Assembly: GCA_965222315.1 (NCBI GenBank)
Contig: OZ244951.1
Coordinates: forward strand, 868,001-932,000
Source: JACKII01 sp965222315
Lineage (GTDB): Bacteria; Pseudomonadota; Alphaproteobacteria; Bin95
Direction of reading: 5' to 3'
Length of the DNA stretch: 64,000 bases
Part shown: one piece after another, positions 7,507-15,319 of the stretch
How the letters are laid out: every line of letters begins with the position of its first letter
How positions within the stretch are numbered: position 1 is the stretch's first letter
Translations under genes and position numbers: made by a program
The notes under the pieces: generated by a model
Database searches by the model: none
What the model was told of the DNA's origin: nothing
Seen by the model: the letters and a program-made list of their open reading frames with translations, nothing else

Positions 7507-8424
7507 ATGAGCGATCTTAAACTGTTCCGAGTCGATGGCGGCGAGGTTGCCGAAATCAACGGCTCAGCAGCGGCACTGGAAAAATCACTCCAGATTCTGA
7601 TCGAGCAGAACCTAGAAACATTCCTTGGTGTGCGCCTTCTAGCCTCCGAGTTTAGCACTGGCCGGGAGCATGGCGGGCGGATGGATACGCTCGGCCTCGA
7701 CGAAAATGGCTGCCCGGTTATCATCGAGTACAAGCGCGCCACCAATGTCAACGTGATCAATCAAGGCCTGTTCTATCTGGATTGGCTCGTCACCCACCGT
7801 GGCGATTTCGAGATGCTGGTCCTAAAAACGTTTGGCCAGGATGCGGCGCAATCAGTCGAATGGTCCTCGCCGCGCCTGATCTGCATCGCTGGCGATTTCA
7901 GCAAGTACGATGAGCACGCAATTAAGCAGATGAACCACAATATCGAATTGATCCGCTACATGCGCTTCGGTGACGATCTCCTGCTGCTGGAGCAGGTCAA
8001 TGCAGTCTCTGTGCCTGTGGGCAACAGCAATGCCGCGCCCCCGATTTCTGGCGGCTCGCGCGGGCGGGCCAAAACTGTTTCCGACTACCTGGACCAAGCT
8101 GACCAGGAACTCACCGACCGCTATGAGGCGCTGCGGGAGTTCCTCTCCAATCTCGGCGATGACGTGCAGGTCAATACGCTGAAGCACTACATCGCTTACA
8201 AACGGATCAAGAATTTTGCCTGTGTCGAGGTCCACACGCGCACGCGCAACCTGCTCGTCTATCTAAAGATCGATCCGGACACGATTGAGCTTGAAAATGG
8301 CTTCACCCGTGATGTGCGCGCCATCAGGCATTTCGGCACCGGCGATCTGGAAGTGGTGATCGGCTCCATGACCGACTTCGACAAAGCCAAACCGCTGCTA
8401 GAGCGCAGCTACGAGGGTGCGTGA
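7507..8424 (+). CDS. NucS-like / DUF5655 protein with PD-(D/E)xK motif
   Basis: This 305-residue protein has an N-terminal region resembling NucS/RecB-type nucleases: Asp60 in GRMDTLG, followed by Glu74-x-Lys76 in VIIEYKR, a PD-(D/E)xK arrangement. From about residue 190 it has a DUF5655-like C-terminal domain (DYLDQADQELTDRYEALRE onward). This architecture is seen in predicted nucleases of unknown role, some thought to act in DNA repair or defence. It follows the AhpD-like gene by 3 nt with no clear Shine-Dalgarno, which looks like insertion directly at that gene's end. A repeat copy follows it at 8526-8610. Confidence 0.8.
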   Translation: MSDLKLFRVDGGEVAEINGSAAALEKSLQILIEQNLETFLGVRLLASEFSTGREHGGRMDTLGLDENGCPVIIEYKRATNVNVINQGLFYLDWLVTHRGDFEMLVLKTFGQDAAQSVEWSSPRLICIAGDFSKYDEHAIKQMNHNIELIRYMRFGDDLLLLEQVNAVSVPVGNSNAAPPISGGSRGRAKTVSDYLDQADQELTDRYEALREFLSNLGDDVQVNTLKHYIAYKRIKNFACVEVHTRTRNLLVYLKIDPDTIELENGFTRDVRAIRHFGTGDLEVVIGSMTDFDKAKPLLERSYEGA

Positions 8425-8525
8425 ACTGCATTTCCTCATGGGGACCGTGGTGAGAGACCATCTCCCAGACAACTGTTTGCCGAACGTCACGTTGGGCGCG
8501 ATATGAAGCTTTCCCTTTCGGTACG

Positions 8526-8610
8526 GTGACAACCGTCCCCGCCTCGAAGACGCCATCGTCGATTTGGGTAAGTTCTTACCATGGGGCGCGAGGCGAAAAA
8601 GAAGGGCTGA
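8526..8610 (+). repeat. Degenerate chimeric repeat, copy C
   Basis: This begins gtgacaaccgtccccgcctc, as the copy at 11252 does. It then gives gacgccatcg and ends with an aagttctt...gcgaggcgaaaaagaag...tga tail that corresponds to the 3' end of the AhpD-like gene at 7398-7503. Like copy A, it joins the acyl-CoA dehydrogenase leader to the AhpD-like gene tail. Confidence 0.65.
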
Positions 8611-8625
8611 GGGCGGTAGTACCCC

Positions 8626-9348
8626 CTAGACGGCTGTTGCTGGCTTTCGCTCGAAACGCCTGTAGAGCCAGGGGCTTAGGCTGAGCACAACGATCCCGAT
8701 CGACATCAGGCACCAGATTGCAGGCCATTCGTTCGGATTGTCCGAGAGCTGGTTGGCAAGGATCGGCCCGACCAAAAGATGGAATAGCGCAAACCGCCAG
8801 GCGCCATATAGAACCGGAAGGACGAACGCAGCGAGTATATAGGTTGGGAACGCTGTTTGGATGCCAATGATCTGTTCGAACATGCTTGCCAATCCATTGA
8901 ACGGCACCTCCCAGCCGATATGCCAATCACCGGAAACCGTGCAAAGAGCCGGTCCACAGAGCGTGCTGCCCGGACGGCACACGCCTGCCCAGTCGAAGGG
9001 GTAGAGTTGGAGCAGCATGATCGCAGCCGATAGACCACACACACCATAGACGATGGATCGGACTCTCAACCGCAATTTGACCGGAAGCAGTTCCATGGCG
9101 AAAGCATTGATGAAGAACGGCTGGAAGATGATGTGGATAATGGAAAGAAATGCAATCGACTGATTAACAGGGAGGCCGCACTGATCGACAGTCAGATAAC
9201 CGACGATTTGCAAGGCTTCCATCAGCGTGAAGTAGGCAATGGTCGCCGGGATTGCGGCGGGGCGGCGTTGCCGAACCGTCACATCCGTGGCCACAAGGCC
9301 GCCGGTTACCATCACGGCTGTTGCTGAAAGTCCCCAGCACATCGGCAT
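8626..9348 (-). CDS. DUF5765 family multi-pass membrane protein
   Basis: The 240-residue product is mostly hydrophobic, with about seven predicted membrane segments. It opens MCWGLSATAVMVTGG and includes YFTLMEALQIVGY and the cysteine-containing loop GVCRPGSTLCGPALCT. The pattern matches the DUF5765 family of bacterial membrane proteins of unknown function. It lies in the inner membrane. The gene is on the opposite strand to its neighbours and is framed by repeat copies (8526-8610 and 9485-9545) and by an AT-rich upstream region, which suggests it arrived as a unit. Confidence 0.7.
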   Translation of the reverse strand: MPMCWGLSATAVMVTGGLVATDVTVRQRRPAAIPATIAYFTLMEALQIVGYLTVDQCGLPVNQSIAFLSIIHIIFQPFFINAFAMELLPVKLRLRVRSIVYGVCGLSAAIMLLQLYPFDWAGVCRPGSTLCGPALCTVSGDWHIGWEVPFNGLASMFEQIIGIQTAFPTYILAAFVLPVLYGAWRFALFHLLVGPILANQLSDNPNEWPAIWCLMSIGIVVLSLSPWLYRRFERKPATAV

Positions 9349-9490
9349 TTATCCTTTTCGTAGTGTTAGAATTGTGATTAACAATTCAAATAATTGAAAT
9401 GCTATATAATAAAATATTATAAAAACACTTTAGATTATTTTACATATAAATCAACAATATTATGAATTTATCCTATTTTTTCTTTGACGC
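9349..9490. promoter_or_regulatory. AT-rich intergenic segment with inverted repeats
   Basis: This stretch is strikingly AT-rich compared with the flanking GC-rich genes. It contains gaattg at 9369-9374 inverted against caattc at 9382-9387, and TTCAA at 9385-9389 inverted against TTGAA at 9394-9398. It is upstream of the DUF5765 gene (minus strand) and of the photolyase (plus strand), so it probably holds their promoters. No specific regulator can be assigned. Confidence 0.45.
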
Positions 9491-9545
9491 CATCTCGCTT
9501 ATGCCGCCTTGTTACCAAGGGCGGGAGGCGAAGAATAAGGGATAG
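9485..9545 (+). repeat. Degenerate chimeric repeat, copy D
   Basis: The most decayed copy: gacgccatc near the start and gcgggaggcgaagaataagg followed by a stop codon at the end. It corresponds to the tail of the AhpD-like gene and to copies A and C. Confidence 0.5.
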
Positions 9546-9625
9546 AAGCTTCTGCCCCAAAAATCGGCAGCGCAACCGGCTGTATCACGGCATGTTTTTT
9601 GGCGGCAAAGTGCGCCTGACGGTGA

Positions 9626-11230
9626 ATGCGTGCGTACAGACGATATGAACCCGCACGAAGCTTTCTCAGGGACGCCTTGCCCAACCAACTGATCCTGATC
9701 CTGGCCGACCAGTTATCGTCTGGCTTGGCTTCCCTTCGCGGCGGAGACAAGGGCAGCGACGTCATCCTCCTGGCCGAGGTGATGGCGGAGGCGACGTACG
9801 TTCCCCATCACCCGAAGAAAATCGCCTTCTGTTTCGCCGCCATGCGCCATTTCCGCGATGAATTACGGGCGAAAGGCTGGAAGGTGGACTACGTCGCCCT
9901 GGACGATCCCGGCAACACCGGCTCGCTCAGGGGAGAGGTGGCGCGGGCGATCGAACGACACAATGCTGCCGGGCTCGTACTGGTCGAGCCCGCAGAATGG
10001 CGGCTGGTTGATGAGGTCTGCGGCTGGCAGGAGCGCCTGGGACTGCCGGTCAACGTGCTTGCCGACTATCGCTTCCTCTGTTCGCACGATGAATTCCGCG
10101 CCTGGGCCGAGGGGCGCAAGCAACTCCGCATGGAGTATTTTTACCGGGACATGCGGCGCAAGACCGGGCTGCTGATGGAGCCGAACGGCGAACCGGCAGG
10201 CGGCCAGTGGAATTACGATGCCGAAAACCGCAAGCCGCCGAAAACGGGGTTGGACGCACCAAACCCGCCGCGCTTCGAGCCTGATGCAATTACCCGCGGG
10301 GTTCTGGACTTGGTGGCGGACGGTTTCGGCGGCCACTTCGGCGATTTGGAGCCGTTCTGGTTTGCGGTGACGGCGCGGCAGGCCGGACAGGCGCTCGACC
10401 ATTTTATCGCTCACGCATTGCCCCGCTTTGGCGACTATCAGGACGCCATGCTGGCAGGGGAGCCGTTCTTGTACCACTCGGTACTGTCCGTCTACCTGAA
10501 CGCCGGGCTGCTTGACCCTCTTGCCGTTTGCCGGCGGGTAGAGGAGGCATACCGCGAGGGCCAAGCCCCATTGAACGCGGCCGAGGGCTTTATCCGCCAG
10601 ATCATCGGCTGGCGCGAGTATGTGCGCGGCATCTATTGGCTGAAAATGCCGGACTACCGGGAGCAGAACTTCTTCGACGCCTCCCGCCCCCTGCCGGATT
10701 TCTACTGGACCGGCGAAACTGACATGGCCTGTCTCGCCGCCGCCATCGGCCAGACCGAGCGGGAGGCTTACGCCCACCACATCCAGCGGCTGATGCTGAC
10801 CGGGAACTTTGCGATGCTGGCGGGATGCGATCCGCGCGAAGTGCATGAATGGTATTTGGCGGTCTATGCCGACGCCTATGAGTGGGTGGAACTGCCGAAC
10901 ACCCTCGGGATGAGCCAGTTTGCCGATGGTGGCCTGCTCGGCTCCAAGCCCTACGCGGCCAGCGGCAACTACATCTCCAAAATGTCAAATTATTGCGGCG
11001 GCTGCCGCTACAAGGTCTCGGCAAAGACGGGGCCGGATGCCTGCCCGTTCAACCCGCTCTACTGGCACTTCCTGGTGCGCAACCGCGATAGGCTGGCCGG
11101 CAACCCCCGGCTCGCGCAACCCTACCGCACCTGGGACCGGATGAGCGCCGAAAGACAACGGGAATACCTGAACAGTGCTGCAGACGTACTTCAACGCCTG
11201 TTCGGTGATGATGCGGGGTCGGCGATATAA
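9626..11230 (+). CDS. FeS-containing bacterial cryptochrome/(6-4) photolyase (PhrB-like)
   Basis: This 534-residue protein is the deoxyribodipyrimidine photolyase-related, FeS-BCP type, which repairs (6-4) photoproducts with FAD, a lumazine-type antenna and a 4Fe-4S cluster. The N-terminal Rossmann domain begins LPNQLILILADQLSSGL. The C-terminal catalytic domain carries cluster cysteines in AGCDP, SNYCGGC and DACPF, the four expected positions. Length is slightly above the roughly 505-510 usual. The ATG at 9626 adds 17 residues not typical of homologues, so the TTG at 9677 is an alternative. It sits in the repeat-punctuated accessory block and may be laterally acquired. Confidence 0.93.
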   Translation: MRAYRRYEPARSFLRDALPNQLILILADQLSSGLASLRGGDKGSDVILLAEVMAEATYVPHHPKKIAFCFAAMRHFRDELRAKGWKVDYVALDDPGNTGSLRGEVARAIERHNAAGLVLVEPAEWRLVDEVCGWQERLGLPVNVLADYRFLCSHDEFRAWAEGRKQLRMEYFYRDMRRKTGLLMEPNGEPAGGQWNYDAENRKPPKTGLDAPNPPRFEPDAITRGVLDLVADGFGGHFGDLEPFWFAVTARQAGQALDHFIAHALPRFGDYQDAMLAGEPFLYHSVLSVYLNAGLLDPLAVCRRVEEAYREGQAPLNAAEGFIRQIIGWREYVRGIYWLKMPDYREQNFFDASRPLPDFYWTGETDMACLAAAIGQTEREAYAHHIQRLMLTGNFAMLAGCDPREVHEWYLAVYADAYEWVELPNTLGMSQFADGGLLGSKPYAASGNYISKMSNYCGGCRYKVSAKTGPDACPFNPLYWHFLVRNRDRLAGNPRLAQPYRTWDRMSAERQREYLNSAADVLQRLFGDDAGSAI

Positions 11231-11251
11231 GCCCGCGATTCCTCATCATCG

Positions 11252-11339
11252 GTGACAACCGTCCCGGCCTCTCCTACCCTCCCCGGCAAAACCCAAAACG
11301 CCATCGCCAGGGAACCGCCCCATGCCCGCCATCGCCGCC
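11252..11339 (+). repeat. Chimeric repeat copy A, left part: copy of the acyl-CoA dehydrogenase leader
   Basis: From gtgacaaccgtcccggcctc through cccaaaacgccatcgccagg to catgcccgccatcgccgcc, this is nearly identical to 13095-13179, the leader and first codons of the acyl-CoA dehydrogenase. By hand there are about nine differences, one of them an indel. It runs without a gap into a copy of the AhpD-like gene's 3' end; the junction lies in the shared ccatcgccgcc. Confidence 0.85.
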
Positions 11340-11435
11340 TTCTTCGCCCTCGCCAACCGCATGACCAATTTTCTCTCCGTGCGCCCGAACGACAAGTTCT
11401 TCATGATCGGCCGGGAGGCGAAGAAGAAGGGGTGA
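11330..11435 (+). pseudogene. 3'-end fragment of the AhpD-like gene (copy A, right part)
   Basis: These 106 bases match 7398-7503, the last 35 codons and stop of the AhpD-like gene, with about 14 mismatches and no gap by hand count. The frame is preserved: it reads FFALANRMTNFLSVRPNDKF and ends GREAKKKG-stop. There is no 5' part of the gene, so it cannot be a functional copy. It is joined upstream to a copy of the acyl-CoA dehydrogenase leader. Confidence 0.85.
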
Positions 11436-11642
11436 GGGTGTGATCCAAAGGGATGATTGGGTGTCAGGCTAAGGCGTGCGTAGATAGAACTCTGAATGCG
11501 CACAAAGATTCGACCCAGACGGTCCAGTAAAAACGCGGAACCAGAGGCATAGCCATTGGCGCTAACATTGCTAATCTAACTCGATTTCGTAACCCACGTG
11601 CGCTATGCTGCGAGTAAGTGCTGTTACAGGTGGATGGGAATA

Positions 11643-12926
11643 ATGGTCAATTTCGGTAAGTATTTGGGGCGGAAATCCGATGAAGCAGATGAGACAGACT
11701 TAGCGCGTGATGACAAAGCGCGAGAATATCTCCCGGCTCCGTTAGACCCCCATATCGCGTCGGTATCCCTAGATAGCTTTGCAAACCGCCCAGTTGATGG
11801 CTTCGACGTTGAAGTCCTGGCAAGCTTTGGAAGGGAAAAAATTACACTTGGTTTTGCCGAAGATAATTCTAACTTGTCGAAAGACGAAAAAGATGAAGAG
11901 ATCGAATTGGAACTATCGATTTACAAAGCAGAGATAATTTTTGATACGTTCAATTGTAAGATAATCGAACGCCGCGGCCCTGGCGACACAGAATATTTTG
12001 GCACGGACAATCGGACGACCCTTAAAACGTCAACTTCGGGGGAGGTCCGCCGGAACAGGGGGTTCGGTGCGGAGGCCAATTTCGGTGCGGACAGTGCCGA
12101 TGTCGGTATCCCAGGTGCTAAAGGGAACATAAATGGCAAATTCGATAACGCGAAAAGCACAAGCACCAAAACCGACCTCAAAAAAGAGAGAATCGTTGGA
12201 AGCTGGCATTTTCAAGACTTAAGGACAATTCGGATTGACGGCATTCGGGAGGAAAATGTAGCGGAGCATCTCGACGGCATGATTATCGACCACGCCAAAG
12301 TGCTTCGGGTGCTACCTGATCCCGGCACAGAAGGTTGCTCGGTTTTAGCCCGCATTCGTGTGCGGGAGCCTTGGATTGAATTAAAGAATGTTAAAATCAA
12401 ATCCGATTCATTAGATGGCAACGACAATAAATTCCGTAGAGGATTGAAAGACTTGCTAACAAAAGAGGGCGATAAAGCGGAGCAGCATCGAAACTGGTTT
12501 CGGCTATTTCTTAAAAAACTGATCTTTCTCAACTTACAAAGTGCAGACGAAAAGCAATCTGCAACGCTGTGTACGGATGCTTTGATCCTCGGTCCGGCAA
12601 GCGATTTGCTTTTTCATCCGGAGCGTGAACCAGCACATTCGGTAAAAATACAAGCAGAAACGCTTGTTCGCTTCATAAAAGGAGACAGCGTCAGTCGAAC
12701 TAAGATTGTGAAAGAAATTCCATTGCATGACCGAAATTCTAAAATTTTTGAAGTAGATCATTTCGCCGAAAGGAAAATAGTAGATATTATTGAAAATATG
12801 AAAAAAAAGAACGAAGAAATACTACAAAGTTTTGATGAAAATTCTAGTGGAATATATCGATATGTGAGTCTGGTGGATAGAATTACTGTTAGAGTTGCTG
12901 AAAAAATTGTCCGATTGTTCACATGA
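11643..12926 (+). CDS. Orphan protein of unknown function, AT-rich
   Basis: A 427-residue product with no recognised domain. It is hydrophilic and charged. The central part (about residues 130-180) is Gly/Ala/Asn-rich (GFGAEANFGADSADVG), and a Lys/Glu-rich probably helical stretch follows near residues 375-400. There is no signal peptide or membrane segment. The base composition is clearly more AT-rich than neighbouring genes, most of all in the last 300 bases, which indicates recent transfer. The start at 11643 is preferred over 11598 or 11634 because AGGTGG stands about 9 nt upstream. It lies between repeat copy A and the leader of the acyl-CoA dehydrogenase. It could be a defence or mobile-island gene, but nothing in the sequence proves that. 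Confidence 0.65.
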   Translation: MVNFGKYLGRKSDEADETDLARDDKAREYLPAPLDPHIASVSLDSFANRPVDGFDVEVLASFGREKITLGFAEDNSNLSKDEKDEEIELELSIYKAEIIFDTFNCKIIERRGPGDTEYFGTDNRTTLKTSTSGEVRRNRGFGAEANFGADSADVGIPGAKGNINGKFDNAKSTSTKTDLKKERIVGSWHFQDLRTIRIDGIREENVAEHLDGMIIDHAKVLRVLPDPGTEGCSVLARIRVREPWIELKNVKIKSDSLDGNDNKFRRGLKDLLTKEGDKAEQHRNWFRLFLKKLIFLNLQSADEKQSATLCTDALILGPASDLLFHPEREPAHSVKIQAETLVRFIKGDSVSRTKIVKEIPLHDRNSKIFEVDHFAERKIVDIIENMKKKNEEILQSFDENSSGIYRYVSLVDRITVRVAEKIVRLFT

Positions 12927-13094
12927 AGTGCTTTATTTTAATGAAAATTTGAAGAATATCAAGAGAAAGATTGATTAAGAGAGCATTTTGGTAAGAAATT
13001 TATCGGGCAAGTTTTTAGGCCATTTCATCATCTTTGCGTTCAGCATAAGTACTCTAAGCGTCTATTCCGCTCTCTTCGGGCTACCCAACCGTTA

Positions 13095-13179
13095 GTGACA
13101 ACAGCCCCAGCCTCTCTTACCCTCCCTGGCAACCCAAAACGCCATCGCCAGGGAACCTCCTCATGCCTGCCATCGCCGC
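13095..13179 (+). repeat. Leader of the acyl-CoA dehydrogenase, parent of the repeat copies
   Basis: This segment, ending in the first codons of the gene at 13163, is nearly identical to 11252-11339. Its first 20 bases also match 8526-8545 in part. It is taken as the resident copy because it is continuous with an intact gene. Confidence 0.8.
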
Positions 13180-14398
13180 TGACCTCCCCGCAGAACTCAC
13201 CCAGATCGCTGATGCCGTCACGGCTTTCTGCCAGCAGGAGGTCATCGCCCGGCATGAGGCACACCACGACCTCCTGAACAATCCGCGCAACACGTACCGG
13301 CTCGACGGGCGGCTCGAAGACGCCGTCATCGAGCATATCCGCGCCGTGCGCATGGCGTCGGCCAAGGCGGGCTTCTTCAATGTCTCGGTGCCGAAGGCGC
13401 TGGGCGGCTCGGAGATGGGCATGATCGCCTATTATGTGCTGGTGGAGCATGTCTACCGGCTCTGCGGGCCGCACCATTGGCTTTGCGATTTCGTCATCTC
13501 GCATTGGGCGTTCGGGCCGAGCCCGGTGCTCTCCGCCGTCACGCCGGAAGCGGGCGAGCGCATCATGCCGGACATGATTGCCGGCAAGGCCATGATGTGC
13601 TTCGGCATGTCGGAGCCGGGCGCGGGCTCCGACGCCGCTATGCTCAAAACCCGCGCCGTGCCCGATGGCGACGGCTGGAAGATCAGTGGCTCCAAGATCT
13701 GGACGACGCACATCCCCATTGCCGATTATTGCATCGTCTTCGCCCAGACCGACCCGGACCTAGCCGCGCAGAAAAAGGGCGGCATCAGCGCCTTCCTGGT
13801 GCCCACCTCCTCGCCAGGCATCAAGGTCGAGAGCATCATCCGCATGCACGGCCATATCGGCGGCTATGAGGGCATCACCCATTTCGACGAGGTTAAGGTC
13901 GAGCCCTGGCAACTGGTCGGTAAGCTGCATGAGGGCTTCAAGATCGGCCTGCTCGGTGTCTCCATGGGCCGCATCTACAACTCGGCGCGCGCGGTGGGGC
14001 TGGCCCGCTGGGCGCTGGAAATGGCCATCGACTATGCCCAGCAGCGTCAGGCCTTCGGCAGCCCGATCAGCGAGTATCAGGGCGTCAGCTTCCCGCTGGC
14101 CAACGCCGCGACGGAGATCCACGCGGCACACCTGATGGGCATCAACGTCGCCCAATTGCTCGACCGGGGCGAGCGGGCGATCAAGGAGCTTTCCATGACC
14201 AAGGCCTATTCGGTGCAAGCGGCGGCCCGCGCCATCGACCAGGCGATCCAGACGCACGGCGCCATGGGCTTCACCAATGAACTCGGCCTGCATGAGGCCT
14301 ATGCAAGGGTGCGCTCCGCCAATGTTGCCGACGGCACCAACGAGATCCTGGCCCGCACCATCGCGCAACGGCTGTTTAAGGGGGATGTGGAGTTATAG
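13163..14398 (+). CDS. Acyl-CoA dehydrogenase family protein
   Basis: The 411-residue flavoprotein has the full acyl-CoA dehydrogenase fold: an N-terminal helical domain, a middle beta domain with MCFGMSEPGAGSD (FAD/substrate loop) and WKISGSKIWTT, and a C-terminal helical domain with RQAFGSPISEYQG and QTHGAMGF. Such enzymes oxidise acyl-CoA to enoyl-CoA and pass electrons to ETF. The catalytic-base block, usually YEGTSEI, reads VADGTNEI, so the usual glutamate is aspartate; catalysis may use another residue, as in some subfamilies. The start is supported by the repeat leader and an AACCTCCTC-type context rather than a clear Shine-Dalgarno. Substrate unknown. Confidence 0.9.
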   Translation: MPAIAADLPAELTQIADAVTAFCQQEVIARHEAHHDLLNNPRNTYRLDGRLEDAVIEHIRAVRMASAKAGFFNVSVPKALGGSEMGMIAYYVLVEHVYRLCGPHHWLCDFVISHWAFGPSPVLSAVTPEAGERIMPDMIAGKAMMCFGMSEPGAGSDAAMLKTRAVPDGDGWKISGSKIWTTHIPIADYCIVFAQTDPDLAAQKKGGISAFLVPTSSPGIKVESIIRMHGHIGGYEGITHFDEVKVEPWQLVGKLHEGFKIGLLGVSMGRIYNSARAVGLARWALEMAIDYAQQRQAFGSPISEYQGVSFPLANAATEIHAAHLMGINVAQLLDRGERAIKELSMTKAYSVQAAARAIDQAIQTHGAMGFTNELGLHEAYARVRSANVADGTNEILARTIAQRLFKGDVEL

Positions 14399-14471
14399 AA
14401 GCCTCCATTGCGCAATGACCGGACAGGTGCTTTGATTTCCACCACAACGCATGGTGGAAAGGAACGTGCAA

Positions 14472-15272
14472 ATGGCAATGAAGAGTTTTGTCGGTAGGTT
14501 CGCCTTGGCGGCGGCCGCAGGACCGGCGGCCGTTGCGGTTGGCGCGGCGGACGCTGCGCTGGTGACTGTGAGCACACCGCTCAGCATCAGCTTTACCGAT
14601 TTGCCGGAACCCACGCTCTACAACAGGCCCGAACTGGACTCGGTCCCCTGGGATGTCGATGGCGATGGCTACACCGATTTCGTGCTGCAGGCCCGACGGT
14701 CCATGTTTTTTTCGGGCAGCGGGCTGGTTCGTGGAAATTTTAACTCCAACCAGATATCGAAGCGCCGATGGTTTTTGAACCCTGGCGGGTATTTGTCCGC
14801 GTCGACGCTTAATGGGCTCGGGATTCTGTTTCCGTCTTCAAGCGGGGGGGCGCCCTTTTCTGTGAGCGCTACACCGAGCATCGGTGCAAACCCCCTGTAT
14901 TCAGGCGTGTTGCTCTCTTACTCGCGGCAACAGACCAGCATCAATCCGCCGAATTCAAACTACAGCTATCTATCCGGTGCCGGACTCGCATTCGGTTTTA
15001 GCGAAGGTGACAACAATATCGCCTTCGCCTTCCAATCTGGCGGTAGCACTCATTACGGTTGGGCCATTGTTAACCTGACTGACGCGCCCGACTTTCGGCC
15101 CACCATCAAGCAATGGACTTACGAGACGGAGCCCGATACGCCGGTGCACGTGGGGTCGGTTCCGGTGCCCGCCATGCTTGCACCATCGCTTGCCTTGCTG
15201 GCCTTTGGCGCGGCCGGTGTCCGCCGCTGGCGTGAGGGCAAGGCCCATCGGCAAGAGCAGACGGCCGCCTGA
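14472..15272 (+). CDS. Exported protein with VPxPA-CTERM sorting signal
   Basis: The 266-residue protein begins with a signal peptide (MAMKSFVGRFALAAAAG..., cleavage near ADA-AL). It ends with a typical CTERM tripartite signal: VPVPA motif, hydrophobic stretch and Arg-rich end (RRWREGKAHR). In alphaproteobacteria such tails mark substrates of exosortase-like transpeptidases. The middle (DVDGDGYTDFVLQ, then an FGFSEGDNNIAFAF beta-rich part) has a DxDGDG calcium-loop look. ATG 14472 is chosen for AAAGGA about 8 nt upstream. A second CTERM protein is at 57968. The function is unknown; surface or matrix attachment is inferred. Confidence 0.8.
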   Translation: MAMKSFVGRFALAAAAGPAAVAVGAADAALVTVSTPLSISFTDLPEPTLYNRPELDSVPWDVDGDGYTDFVLQARRSMFFSGSGLVRGNFNSNQISKRRWFLNPGGYLSASTLNGLGILFPSSSGGAPFSVSATPSIGANPLYSGVLLSYSRQQTSINPPNSNYSYLSGAGLAFGFSEGDNNIAFAFQSGGSTHYGWAIVNLTDAPDFRPTIKQWTYETEPDTPVHVGSVPVPAMLAPSLALLAFGAAGVRRWREGKAHRQEQTAA

Positions 15273-15298
15273 CCGGCAGCCGCCTGGGTTTGTCGCCG

Positions 15299-15319
15299 GT
15301 AGGGCAGGGCAGGGAATCC
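15299..15319. terminator. Hairpin between convergent genes
   Basis: GGTAGGG at 15299-15305 is inverted against CCCTACC at 15313-15319, between the CTERM gene and the convergent flavoprotein gene. It lacks a T-run and abuts the latter's stop codon. Confidence 0.35.

Noticed and set aside
9349..9490. Replication-origin-like AT-rich region
   Set aside because: No DnaA boxes or iterons were found; it is better read as a promoter region of acquired genes.
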